This document shows, piece by piece, positions 36,541 to 45,641 of a DNA stretch of 64,000 nt; within the stretch, counting starts at the first letter, position 1; each line of letters starts with the position of its first letter. Both the position numbers and the translations under genes were made by a program. The notes beneath the pieces were generated by a model that saw nothing but the letters and a program-made list of their open reading frames with translations, did not search any database and had not been told where the DNA came from. The DNA is taken from the NCBI GenBank assembly GCA_030446715.1, contig JAUJMU010000008.1, positions 124,001-188,000 on the forward strand, written 5' to 3'. This DNA comes from Cytophagales bacterium. GTDB lineage: Bacteria > Bacteroidota > Bacteroidia > Cytophagales > 172606-1.

Positions 36541-38568
36541 TTACTCGATCACCACGATAGAATGAATATCCACCCTGGGCACCGTGAGTACAATCTGTCC
36601 GCGGTCGTAGCGGAAATCCAACGCTTTATTCTCCGGCTGCAGCATTACTTTTGCCGGCTTTCTGGCGTACCGGATGCGTACGTCCAACGGACCAACGGGC
36701 GGCACTTCGCTGTAAGAAAGCACGTTGGGATTGGCGTGCGGGCCACCCGTATTTACCAGGTTAATGGTGGTTTTATTGCCTAAGCGGTTAAGGGTAACGT
36801 GTACCAGGTGCGAGCCTTTTACTTCCACGACAGGGTGGGTAAACAACTCCTTCACGGCTTTACTGAGCAAATCGCGGCCGGCGGCCGTCTGCGACTCGTG
36901 GTAGCTCACCCCGAAGTTCATGGCGATACCCGCCATTTTTCCCCGGCCGCACGCGGCTACCGAACCCAACGCCCCGGCTGGAAAACGCAAATCCTGGCGA
37001 CTATACATACTCCCCAGTGCCTGCGTACCGGGGTTAAGGGTTACTGGCTGGTACGCCCCTACCATTCCGAAAATCTGCTTGTCGAAGCCAATCCACTGGT
37101 TTTTCTTTTCCTCCAGTGGCGCAGAAACGGTAACGCCTGATTCTTTTTCGAATAGCTTGATCGCCTCGGCTCCCACTACCAGTAATTTGCCACCCTGATG
37201 GGCATATTCCACTAACTCCCCTTTGAAAGCCGGCTCCAGGTACGCCCATTCCGGAATGACGATTAACCCGTACTCCCCCATGCGGCCGCGCAGGTGATGT
37301 TCCATGAGCACTTCCACGGTATGCTGGCCGTCCAGCAAGGCCGTCAGAATGCCTTGCATAGGTTTTAAAACGCCGTCCCCGTGGCGGTACACGTTACCGG
37401 TGCGGTGTTGCCAGCCGGCATTGGAGAAAAGCAACGCAATCTGGGGAATGGCGCTGGCTTTCTGGCAATAGGGCTGGCGGGCCCGGGCAAAATCGGCAAT
37501 GGACTTCATGGCCGGAATGGTCCAGGGCTGGATGGAAGCATCAGGGTTCTGCTTGAAATAGCTCTCAAAACCGCCGCCCACCGCCATAATTTGGGCAGCT
37601 TCCTGGTGCAACTGTACCGGTGTTTTTGCCGAGGTGCCGCCGTCGCGTTGCTTGCTGAAACTCCAGGCCATCAAGTCCCAGCTTTTGCCCTGGGGCGCCA
37701 GTACGCGGGCTTCGAAGGCGGCGGAATTCACGCTGTTCATGGCGGCTAAATCGCCGGACAAAAAATCGAGGTTGACCGTTACCGGCTCGGGCATGTACGA
37801 CGAAAAAGCCCAGTTACTGGTTAACTCGAACCGGGGGTTGAATTGGTGCAACTCATCCACGTAGTGGTTTAAGTACTGCCGGAACGCCTGCCGGTTAAAC
37901 TCCAGGAATTTCTTGTAGTTGGGGTCGTCCGGGCTGCGTGGCAGCCCGGTGAGACCAGTTGCCTGCGCAAATTTTTGCCGCGAAGCTTCGCTGTAGTCCG
38001 GCACCAGCGACCAGCATTCCCCGTCAATCCAGGCGCCGTCGATGCCGTATTCGGTAATGAGTTCTTTCAATTGCGGAATCATCAAATTATCCGCGTAGGG
38101 GCTGTGCAGGGAAGTAGGCCGGTGTTCCGGCTTCCCCTCGGCATTGATGATGGCCCAGTCGGGATGTTGCCGGATGGCTTCCTGGTCAATCACGCCCGAA
38201 TAGTGCACGTAAAGGGCTACGCCGTGTTTGGCCGTAACGTCGCGCCACAGCCGGAGCGGGTCTTTTACGTAACCGGCCGCCCGATTGCCGACGCTGGTCG
38301 GGTAACTGGAGATACCCGGATGCCCCTTGCAATCTACCTGCACGTAATCCGGCCTGACGGTGGCCAGCACCGAATCCAGCATCCCGACGGTCAGGGTTTC
38401 CCCGATTTTCGCATTGCTTTTAGCCGCGTGAAAATCAAAGTGCAACCCAAACCAGCAATCGGCCCGGCGCTTGCGCGGCGGAACTTCGTTTTTAGGCTGG
38501 GCCAAAGCGCCGGATAAGGACAAAAACCCAATAAATGCAAGTAAGCTATACTTTCTGAACAACATCAA
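36541..38568 (-). CDS. Glycoside hydrolase-like protein, TIM barrel with amidotransferase-like domain
   Basis: A 675-residue exported protein (signal LLAFIGFLSLSGALAQ). The N-terminal 360 residues look like a TIM barrel of the amylase/fucosidase-like superfamily: CWFGLHFDFHAAKSNAKIGE, YVQVDCKGHPGISSYPTS, GVALYVHYSGVIDQEAIR, the acidic block GIDGAWIDGECWSLVPDYSE and FELTSNWAFSSY. Residues about 395-560 resemble the class I glutamine amidotransferase-like domain seen in beta-galactosidase and fucosidase relatives (YGLIVIPEWAYLEPAFKGEL, GGKLLVVGAEAIKLFEKESG). A C-terminal beta domain ends it. I would expect the aspartates of WIDGE to be catalytic, but assign no GH family number. It is the last gene of the sigma/FecR/SusCD locus, 33 bases after the SusD reading, and so probably acts on its substrate. 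Confidence 0.75.
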   Translation of the reverse strand: MMLFRKYSLLAFIGFLSLSGALAQPKNEVPPRKRRADCWFGLHFDFHAAKSNAKIGETLTVGMLDSVLATVRPDYVQVDCKGHPGISSYPTSVGNRAAGYVKDPLRLWRDVTAKHGVALYVHYSGVIDQEAIRQHPDWAIINAEGKPEHRPTSLHSPYADNLMIPQLKELITEYGIDGAWIDGECWSLVPDYSEASRQKFAQATGLTGLPRSPDDPNYKKFLEFNRQAFRQYLNHYVDELHQFNPRFELTSNWAFSSYMPEPVTVNLDFLSGDLAAMNSVNSAAFEARVLAPQGKSWDLMAWSFSKQRDGGTSAKTPVQLHQEAAQIMAVGGGFESYFKQNPDASIQPWTIPAMKSIADFARARQPYCQKASAIPQIALLFSNAGWQHRTGNVYRHGDGVLKPMQGILTALLDGQHTVEVLMEHHLRGRMGEYGLIVIPEWAYLEPAFKGELVEYAHQGGKLLVVGAEAIKLFEKESGVTVSAPLEEKKNQWIGFDKQIFGMVGAYQPVTLNPGTQALGSMYSRQDLRFPAGALGSVAACGRGKMAGIAMNFGVSYHESQTAAGRDLLSKAVKELFTHPVVEVKGSHLVHVTLNRLGNKTTINLVNTGGPHANPNVLSYSEVPPVGPLDVRIRYARKPAKVMLQPENKALDFRYDRGQIVLTVPRVDIHSIVVIE

Positions 38569-38601
38569 TCAGTAGAATATAATGGCAGAAATGAATCATT
38601 T

Positions 38602-40023
38602 TTACTGCCATCCCGGATTCGGAGTGATGTTGGGATTGGCGTTGATGATACTTTCCGCAATCGGGAACAGCCACTTTTCCGGATCGAGCAGCTCCGGGAA
38701 ATCAGCGCCGAGTACCTCGTCTACCTGCCCGGTCCTGACCAGGTCAAACCAGCGGTGGCCTTCAAAAGCAAGCTCCACGTACCTTTCCTGCAGAATAATG
38801 TCGCGCAGCTCGGCCTGGGTGGCAGTAGGGGCAACCGGGTTTACGCCGTCACCGAAGGCCCGGTCCCGGATCTGATTTACCAGCGCAATTGCTTCCGTTT
38901 TGTTAGTATTCAACTCATTCAGCGCTTCGGCCCGCATCAATAGCACATCGGCCAGCCGGAGCAATATCTGATTGGCATCGCTGATGTTGTTGGTAGCAGT
39001 CACGGTACCGGTGTATTTATTCACGTACGGAATACCGGCTCTGTTAAAGATAGGGGTAGTGCTGACACCGATGGACACCGGCCTTCTTTTATCATTGGCG
39101 GCAAACCCGCTTACCGGATTGAGCAGTTTCGCACTCGGCGCCAGCAGATAAACGCCGGGCCGCTGGGGCAGGAAAAAAACCTGAAACCGGTTATTATCCT
39201 GGGTTTCATTGCTGAATTGAATCTCAAAGATGGATTCCCGGGAGTTTTCCTTGAAAATGGTGGCAAAATCCGGCTCCAGCTGATAGATAGTGGTCATATC
39301 CATGACCTCCTTTGCTTTCGCTGCGGCCTTCAGATATTCTTTTTGCCAAAGGTAAACACTGGTCAGTAAAGCTTTGGCCGCGCCTATCGTTGCCCTGCCC
39401 CGCCACGCTGGAAAACGTGACCGGCAGCATTTGTCCGGCTTTGATCAGGTCAGCCACGATGGTATCCAGCACCACTTCCTTAGGGATTCTGGGCGTCTGA
39501 AAATTCTGTTCCAACGATACGGAGGGTTCCGTTACCAGGGGCACGTCGCCGAAGGCCGTACCAGGTAAAAATAATTCAGGGCCCTCAGAAAAAGCGCTTC
39601 GCCCAGTATCTGGTCCTTCCGGACGGGGGTGAGGGCGACATCCGTGATCCCGGGGACGTATCTGAGGACGTTATTGGCCCGGTTGATCATCTGGTAGGGT
39701 TCAGCCCAATTGGCTACGTAACCGGAGCCCCGGACCCAGCCGGTTCAGCACGATCCCCGAAACGCCTGCATCCTGGCCGGCGTTTCGGGGATCGCTCCCA
39801 TCTGCCCGGGCTTCTCCCCAGTATAAATATCTCATGTACAGCGGGGCGTTGGGGGGGCCATTGTAAAAAAGGCGGAGTACACCCCGACAATACCGGCTTC
39901 GGCCTGTCTGGCGGATTGCCAGAACTGGGTTGAAGCAATGGAGCTTTCCGGTTTCAGATCGGTTACGTTGCAGGAAGTAACCAGAAAAGCGAATAACAGC
40001 AGGCAGCTTAGTATATTTTTCAT
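38602..40023 (-). pseudogene. RagB/SusD nutrient-binding lipoprotein gene with four frameshifts
   Basis: The parts of a complete SusD follow in order but in changing frames. The N-terminus is in one frame (lipobox LVTSC, then DLKPESSIASTQFWQSARQA). YLYWGEARADGSDPRNAGQD is next, then PYQMINRANNVLRYVPGITD and ALFLRALNYFYLV, PLVTEPSVSLEQNFQTPRIP, and finally TTIYQLEPDFATIFKENSRE to the end (FDLVRTGQVDEVL, INANPNITPNPGWQ). Shifts fall near 39865-39870 (run of A), 39728-39731 (run of C), 39555 (missing C) and about 39390-39400. All lie within 480 bases, while both flanking genes are intact. This is either real decay of the partner of the SusC at 40034 or a stretch of poor base calling. If read correctly, the family's role is to bind oligosaccharides at the cell surface. 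Confidence 0.88.
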
Positions 40024-40033
40024 TTCGAAGAGA

Positions 40034-43000
40034 TTAAATGCCTAAGTTAAGACCAAAAATAAACGTACGGGCACTGGGGTAACTCCCGTGGTCAATCCCG
40101 GACTGGACCGGATTATCCGAACCGCCCCCCACGTTGTTCACGTCCGGGTCCAGCCCGGTGTACCGGGTGATGGTGAACAAATTGGTGGCAGTGGCGTAAA
40201 TCCGTACCCGGTTGAGCTTAATCCGGTTCACCAGGGCCGAAGGCAGCACGTACCCCAGCGATGCGGTCCGGATGCGGAAATAGGAGCCGTCTTCCAGGTA
40301 ACGGGTACTCGTCCGGCGGTTGTTGCCCGGGTCGTTCCAGGCGTAACGGGGCACGTCTGTAACGTCGCCCTCCTGCCGCCAGCGGTTTTTCACCAGAGGC
40401 AACTGGTTAAAAGCATTGGTCGTGGAGGTAAGATTGGCTACGGTCGTGTTATAGAGTTTGTTGCCGTATACGTACTGCCCGAATATACTGAGGTCGAAGC
40501 CCTTGAAGGAGAAATTGTTGGTAATCCCGCCGGTAAATTTAGGCAGCGTGTTCACGATAATCCGGTCATCCTCGTTGATGATGCCGTTGCCGTCCAGGTC
40601 GCGGAATCTGACGTCGCCGGCGCTGACGTTCCGGTTCTGGGCTTTGATCGTAGCCGGTATTTCATCAGTAGTGGCGTAAACGCCGTCGAAAACGTACACA
40701 AACAACGAACCCAGGGAAAGGCCCACCCGGGCTACGCTGGCCGGCGACCCGATCCCGATCTGGTTACCGCCCCCAACGGTCAATTGGGCGTCGGGGCTGT
40801 TGAGGCGGGTCACTTTGTTGCGGTTAAACCCAATGTTAAAGTTGGTGCTCCATTTAAAAGCGCCGCGGTCAATGTTTACGCTGGACAAGGAGAACTCCAT
40901 CCCTTTGTTTTCCACACTGCCGATGTTCTGCAGCGAAGAACCGAAACCGGATTGCACCGGCAACGGTACGGAAAGCAACAGATCCCGGGTCTGCTTTAAG
41001 TAAAAATCGGTGGTGAAGGTGACGCGGTCGTTAAACAAGCTCAAATCCAGGCCGAGATCATAAGACAAAGTCGTTTCCCAGCTTAAATCGGGATTAATGA
41101 TATCGGCCGGGGCAACCCCGCCCAGTCCCAGGTAATTGTTGTTAAGCGAATAGCTGCCCAGGTACCGGAAATCACCGATGTTCTGGTTCCCCACTTCGCC
41201 CACGGCGGCTCTTAGTTTCAGATCCGTCAGGAAAGGAATGCCCTGCATGAACGGTTCGGCAGATACCCGCCAGCCGGCCGATACCGAAGGGAATACCGCG
41301 TATTTCCGGTTGGCCGGAAACCGGGAAGAAGCGTCCCTTCTTAAGTTGGCCGTGAATAAATATTTATCGTTGAGGGAGTAATTAACCCGGCCGAAGATAG
41401 ACTCGATGCCGTTGCTGGTTTTATTGGAAGAACCGACGACTCTGGGGGAGGCGTTCAGGGTTTGGATTTCATCGAAGGCAAACTGAGTGCCATTGGCGTT
41501 CAACCGGCTGTACCGGGTCTGTTGCTGGCTGTAACCCACTAAAAAGCTGAATTTGTGCTTTTCCGCGAACGTTCTATCGTAGGTCAGCACGTTCTCGTTC
41601 AGCCACGAGAAATCCTGGATGTTTACTTCCACAGCGCTTATCCCGCCGCCGGCGAATACCCGGGAATTATTAAACAGCGATTCATTCAAAAACAAGAGGT
41701 CCCCGCCGGCGCTTAACCGTAGCTTCAGGCCTTTTAAAATATCAAATTCGGCGTACAGGTTGCCGATGCCCCGGTTATTCTTAGCCGTATTCTGCAGTTC
41801 TTTCGCCACCGAATAGGGATTGATGTTGATCAGGTTAATGGTTGGAAAGTGATACGAGCCGTTCGGATTGTAGATGGGGACTACGCTGGGTTGAACCACG
41901 GTGCGCATAAAAACCGCTACGCCGGTATCGTCGCCCTGAATGCGGCTGGTAGTGGATTGGCTATACGACAGGCTGGCGCCAATCCGTACTTTGCTGCTGA
42001 TGTCGTGGTCGAGGTTCAGGCGGCCCGATAACCTTTTGTAGCCGGTATTGATAATAATGCCGTCCTGATCGAAATACCCCAGGCTCAGGGCAAACCGGCT
42101 TTTTTCGTTGCCGCCGGAAGCGGATATATCGTAGCTGGAAATGGGAGCATTCCGGAAAAGGGCATCCTGCCAGTCGGTGTTGACGGTGTCGTAACCAAAA
42201 GCGCTTAGATTCACGGCCGGCGTCACGCCTACGTTCGCGTGCGCTTCATTGTAAAACTCGATAAACTCCGCGCTGCTTAACAGGTCATACTTAAAAGGCC
42301 GGACCTGGAAACCGGTCGAATAATTCAGGGTGACGGCGGTTTTATTGGCCTTGCCTCTTTTGGTGGTGATGAGCACCACGCCGTTGGCGGCCCGCGCCCC
42401 GTAAATAGCCGCCGAGGAGGCGTCTTTCAGGATTTCAATGGATTCAATGTCGTTGGGGTTGATGTCCGACATGGGGTTAAATTCATTCCGGCTTTGTCCC
42501 ACGCTGGCCCCGTAATCCCCCCCTTTCAACGGGACGCCGTCTACTACGTACAGGGGCTCATTGCCGCCCGAGATAGAAGCCGCTCCCCGGATGCGCACAC
42601 TGATGCCGGCGCCCGGCACCCCGGAGTTGGGGCTTACCTGTACGCCGGCGGCCCGGCCCTGGATCAGGCCCTCTACGCTGGGGATGGGAATATTCTGAAT
42701 TTCATCGGCTTTGATGGAAGAGATTGAACCGGTTACGTCCCGCTTCTCCTGGGTGCCGTAGACTACTACCACCACTTCGGTCAGGGATTTAATATCCGGC
42801 ACCAGGCTCACGTCAATCGTGGTGCGATTGCCGATGGGAACTTCTTCTGTGTTATACCCGATGTAAGAAAATACCAGGGTGCCGGCGCCGTCCGGAACCA
42901 CGAGTGAATAGTTGCCTTCCGCATTGGTAGCCGTGCCGGTAGAGGTTCCCTTTAAGACGACGCTAACCCCCGGTATCCCCTCTCCGGTTTCACCCTTAAC

Positions 43001-43498
43001 GGTGCCCGTAACGGTTAGCCTCGCCGTTTTTTCCAGGGATACTGGTATATTGCGGGCCAGTGCCTCCGCGTAAGCCGGAGATAAGGGTTGCGCCTGCTTT
43101 TCTTCAGTCTCTCCTCCGGAAGGCTGCCAGTTGAGTCTGGCCGGCCCGGCTTTTTTGATCACGTATACATTTTTTTCCACCTGTTCGTAGGTAAGGTGTA
43201 TTGGCACCAGCAGTGCCGTAAGCGCATTTTCTAACTTCTGCTGCTTCCATTGCCCGGCCTTTACCAGGTGATTTTCAACCAGGTGGCTCTCATACCCAAA
43301 TACCACCTGGTACCTGGCTTCCAGGTTTGACAACGCTTTCTCCAGGGGAATTACCGCTTCCTGCTGGACTTTTACGGATTCGGTTTGCAGGGCAAAAGAT
43401 TGGGAAAACGCCGTACCCCAGCCGAAAAAACTGACTAAAAACGGGCAAACGAGCCACAGTAAGGGGCTGCCCGGTGAAGTGAGTAGATTCTTTTTCAT
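40034..43498 (-). CDS. SusC/RagA-family TonB-dependent outer-membrane transporter with STN domain
   Basis: A 1154-residue transporter. After a signal sequence (FLVSFFGWGTAFSQSFA) residues about 50-120 are a secretin/TonB N-terminal STN domain (LEKALSNLEARYQVVFGYES, LTYEQVEKNVYVIKK), which contacts a FecR anti-sigma. A carboxypeptidase-regulatory-like domain follows (TVKGETGEGIPGVSVVLKG, FSYIGYNTEEVPIG), then the plug (SLTEVVVVVYGTQEKRDVTG, LYVVDGVPLKGGDYG, ILKDASSAAIYGARAANGVV) and the barrel, ending with FIFGLNLGI. It imports oligosaccharides through the outer membrane. The STN domain and the sigma/FecR genes upstream make this a transport-coupled signalling system. The SusD partner begins 10 bases downstream. 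Confidence 0.95.
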   Translation of the reverse strand: MKKNLLTSPGSPLLWLVCPFLVSFFGWGTAFSQSFALQTESVKVQQEAVIPLEKALSNLEARYQVVFGYESHLVENHLVKAGQWKQQKLENALTALLVPIHLTYEQVEKNVYVIKKAGPARLNWQPSGGETEEKQAQPLSPAYAEALARNIPVSLEKTARLTVTGTVKGETGEGIPGVSVVLKGTSTGTATNAEGNYSLVVPDGAGTLVFSYIGYNTEEVPIGNRTTIDVSLVPDIKSLTEVVVVVYGTQEKRDVTGSISSIKADEIQNIPIPSVEGLIQGRAAGVQVSPNSGVPGAGISVRIRGAASISGGNEPLYVVDGVPLKGGDYGASVGQSRNEFNPMSDINPNDIESIEILKDASSAAIYGARAANGVVLITTKRGKANKTAVTLNYSTGFQVRPFKYDLLSSAEFIEFYNEAHANVGVTPAVNLSAFGYDTVNTDWQDALFRNAPISSYDISASGGNEKSRFALSLGYFDQDGIIINTGYKRLSGRLNLDHDISSKVRIGASLSYSQSTTSRIQGDDTGVAVFMRTVVQPSVVPIYNPNGSYHFPTINLININPYSVAKELQNTAKNNRGIGNLYAEFDILKGLKLRLSAGGDLLFLNESLFNNSRVFAGGGISAVEVNIQDFSWLNENVLTYDRTFAEKHKFSFLVGYSQQQTRYSRLNANGTQFAFDEIQTLNASPRVVGSSNKTSNGIESIFGRVNYSLNDKYLFTANLRRDASSRFPANRKYAVFPSVSAGWRVSAEPFMQGIPFLTDLKLRAAVGEVGNQNIGDFRYLGSYSLNNNYLGLGGVAPADIINPDLSWETTLSYDLGLDLSLFNDRVTFTTDFYLKQTRDLLLSVPLPVQSGFGSSLQNIGSVENKGMEFSLSSVNIDRGAFKWSTNFNIGFNRNKVTRLNSPDAQLTVGGGNQIGIGSPASVARVGLSLGSLFVYVFDGVYATTDEIPATIKAQNRNVSAGDVRFRDLDGNGIINEDDRIIVNTLPKFTGGITNNFSFKGFDLSIFGQYVYGNKLYNTTVANLTSTTNAFNQLPLVKNRWRQEGDVTDVPRYAWNDPGNNRRTSTRYLEDGSYFRIRTASLGYVLPSALVNRIKLNRVRIYATATNLFTITRYTGLDPDVNNVGGGSDNPVQSGIDHGSYPSARTFIFGLNLGI

Positions 43499-43643
43499 CA
43501 GGTTACAAAGATAAGATGGACAAGTAGATGAGTAAATGAATTGATATGCAGACGTGTAAATGTCAATAGTTGATAATCAGTTTATTGCTTTAAGTAAAAG
43601 ATTACCCTTCATCAGCCTGGGTACTTTGAAAGGAATTCAAAGG

Positions 43644-44672
43644 CTACCGGGCTGCCTCACGGATGGTAATGGTCTCCGCCTGCTTGGTTATTTTTAAATC
43701 GAGCGACTTTTCCAGGGTCCTCAGCAGTAAATCCAGGTCATTGTTGACCAGGCGGAAGGTAAATTGGCGGCCCAGCAAGGCGCTGTCCGCAACGACGACT
43801 TTATACGGATGCCGGTCTTCAATCACGGCGGCTATTTCTTGGAGGGTGGTGTGGTCAAACACAATCTGTTTTTCCCGCCAGGCGGTATGGACCTGCGGGT
43901 TGACCCGTTTCCGGACCACCCGGTCAGTCACGCCCGAGACTTCTACCAGCTCGCCCGGACGCATTTCCAGGGTGGCCTGCTGTTCTTCCAGTTTCAGCTT
44001 GATCTTACCCGAACTGAGCACCACTTTCGTCTTTTCTGCCCGCTGCCAGACGTTAAACTGGGTACCTAATACTTCTACACTCACCTGCGATGCATGTACA
44101 GTAAACCTGGCACTCCCTGTAGGAGGCGCATGGCGCACGTCAAAATAGGCCTCGCCGTCTAGCCATACCCGACGGGGGGAATCTCTTTTCCATTCCCTGG
44201 CAAAACGCAGCGAACTGTTCTCATTCAGCGACACCAGGGAGCCGTCCGGCAGGGTAACCGTAGTCTGCTGCCCCTTGCGGGTATGACAGGCAATTGTATT
44301 CGGGGCGAAATTTCTGAACCCCCAGTACCCGATCCCCGCCATCAACAGCAATCCGATCCATACGGCGGCCATCCGGCGCCAGTGCATGAGACGTAAAGTC
44401 TTGATTTCCCGCGCCGGTTCCCGGTGCGGATGGGCCTGTAAAACGGATTGGAACCGGTGCAGTTCCTGCCCGAAATCTTCCGGGGGAAACTCCGCAATCG
44501 GACGGAGCCGGCTGATGATCAGCCGGGCCTGCTCAGCCTGGCGCTGCCGGCCGGGGTGGCGGCTGATCCACGCTTCCCAATACGCCACTGCGGCCGGGTC
44601 AGATCGCCTGGCGTACGCCTGGAATGATTCATCGGATAGAAAATCCTCTACCTGGTCAAAGGGGGAATCCAT
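43644..44672 (-). CDS. FecR-family anti-sigma factor
   Basis: A 342-residue inner-membrane regulator from the ATG at 44672; a TTG at 44714 would add 14 residues lying in a repeated leader sequence. The cytoplasmic N-domain (DQVEDFLSDESFQAYARR) binds the sigma factor. One membrane span (AAVWIGLLLMAGIGYWGF) is followed by the FecR domain (TVTLPDGSLVSLNENSSLRF, RRVWLDGEAYFDVRHAP, VEVLGTQFNVWQRAEKTKVV) and a DUF4974-like end (FDHTTLQEIAAVIEDRHPYK, FTFRLVNNDLDLLLRTLEKS). In this family substrate loading of the cognate SusC is relayed through FecR, which then frees the ECF sigma. It is placed between both partners. Confidence 0.93.
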   Translation of the reverse strand: MDSPFDQVEDFLSDESFQAYARRSDPAAVAYWEAWISRHPGRQRQAEQARLIISRLRPIAEFPPEDFGQELHRFQSVLQAHPHREPAREIKTLRLMHWRRMAAVWIGLLLMAGIGYWGFRNFAPNTIACHTRKGQQTTVTLPDGSLVSLNENSSLRFAREWKRDSPRRVWLDGEAYFDVRHAPPTGSARFTVHASQVSVEVLGTQFNVWQRAEKTKVVLSSGKIKLKLEEQQATLEMRPGELVEVSGVTDRVVRKRVNPQVHTAWREKQIVFDHTTLQEIAAVIEDRHPYKVVVADSALLGRQFTFRLVNNDLDLLLRTLEKSLDLKITKQAETITIREAAR

Positions 44673-44707
44673 ATAAGGACGGGAATAAATGGAAGAGCGG
44701 TTCTGCA

Positions 44708-44770
44708 CAGACAAGTGCCGGTCATGCGCCTTTTGTACTGAACTTTTTTAAGTTTTTTTTAAATTATTTT
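44708..44770. repeat. FecR leader sequence, copy A of a duplicated element
   Basis: This stretch lies between the sigma gene and the FecR gene, and its first bases may also encode a TTG-started FecR leader. A nearly identical sequence occurs in the same orientation at 62979-63041. The shared block includes CAGACAAGTGCCGGT and TTTTGTACTGAACTTTTTTA. On the minus strand it contains the small palindrome AACTTAAAAAAGTT. Confidence 0.85.
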
Positions 44771-44788
44771 TGAATAACAGAATGGCTA

Positions 44789-45376
44789 TTACCATTCGTT
44801 CAGCGCCAGGAGCACCACTAACCCAAGATGCTCCCTGAGGACTTTCATGGCTTCGTGAACCAGGTTGCGGACCGACTGGTATTGGATAACCATTACTTCC
44901 GCAATGGTTTCGTAGCTTAAATCTTCGTAGAAACGCAGGTAAATAATTTCCCTTTGCCTTTTGGATAGTTTGCCGAGGGCCGCCTGCAGGTTAGTCCTGA
45001 TTTCCTGGGACATCTGCTCGCTGATCACCAGCTCTTCGGGCGAAAGAACCAGCTCAAATTCAGCCTGACGGGTTGATTCAATACCGGCCAGTACCGATCC
45101 CTGGTCATTTTTTCTGATGAGTTGCCTCCGCAGGTATTTGAGCAGATACGGTTTTATCTTTTCTACCGCATTCACCCTTTCGCGGTTGAGCCACAACTGC
45201 GTAAATATATCCTGGATGCAATCTTTGGTCAGGTCCTTGTTGCGGGAGATCTTATATCCGTAACTGTACAGATCACGATACCACTGCTGATAGATGAAGA
45301 CCAGAGCATGGGCATCTCCTTCCTGATACGCTCTCCAGATGGATGCATCCGTACAATTGGTATACCTTTCAGCCAT
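44789..45376 (-). CDS. ECF RNA polymerase sigma factor
   Basis: A 195-residue ECF sigma factor. Region 2 is seen in ALVFIYQQWYRDLYSYGYKI and DLTKDCIQDIFTQLWLNRER, and region 4 in LQAALGKLSKRQREIIYLRF, YEDLSYETIAEVMVIQYQSV and VRNLVHEAMKVLREHL. The length and the downstream FecR/STN-SusC order are typical of Bacteroidota polysaccharide-utilization switches. It starts the operon sigma-FecR-SusC-SusD-glycosidase. About 150 bases upstream separate it from the terminator of the next SusCD operon; an AT-rich patch near 45440-45480 could be the promoter. Confidence 0.94.
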   Translation of the reverse strand: MAERYTNCTDASIWRAYQEGDAHALVFIYQQWYRDLYSYGYKISRNKDLTKDCIQDIFTQLWLNRERVNAVEKIKPYLLKYLRRQLIRKNDQGSVLAGIESTRQAEFELVLSPEELVISEQMSQEIRTNLQAALGKLSKRQREIIYLRFYEDLSYETIAEVMVIQYQSVRNLVHEAMKVLREHLGLVVLLALNEW

Positions 45377-45528
45377 AGACAGACTTTATGACAACACAAA
45401 AAAGGGCTTTTCTCTACCGGATGAACCTTAAGCCCGCGGGTATTGAACTATTTTGGAAAAATATATAAATAAATATTGTAAAGCAATTTCCACCGGGTAT
45501 TGAAAAAGTAATCTGCCCGGTAAAAAAA

Positions 45529-45552
45529 TTGCCCGGCCTTTCAGCCGGGCAA
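45529..45552 (-). terminator. Intrinsic terminator of the second SusCD operon
   Basis: The arms at 45529-45537 and 45544-45552 form a perfect 9-base stem with a 6-base loop. On the minus strand the stem is followed directly by a run of seven or more T (complement of 45522-45530). It lies 90 bases after the SusD stop at 45642 and is a textbook terminator. Confidence 0.9.
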
Positions 45553-45641
45553 AGATTCGGGATGCCTCCCGTTCCGTCTTTTTATCGTTCACGATCACCC
45601 CCGGAAAATCAGCCTGCACCCAACCATCGTTGAGCCCCCGG

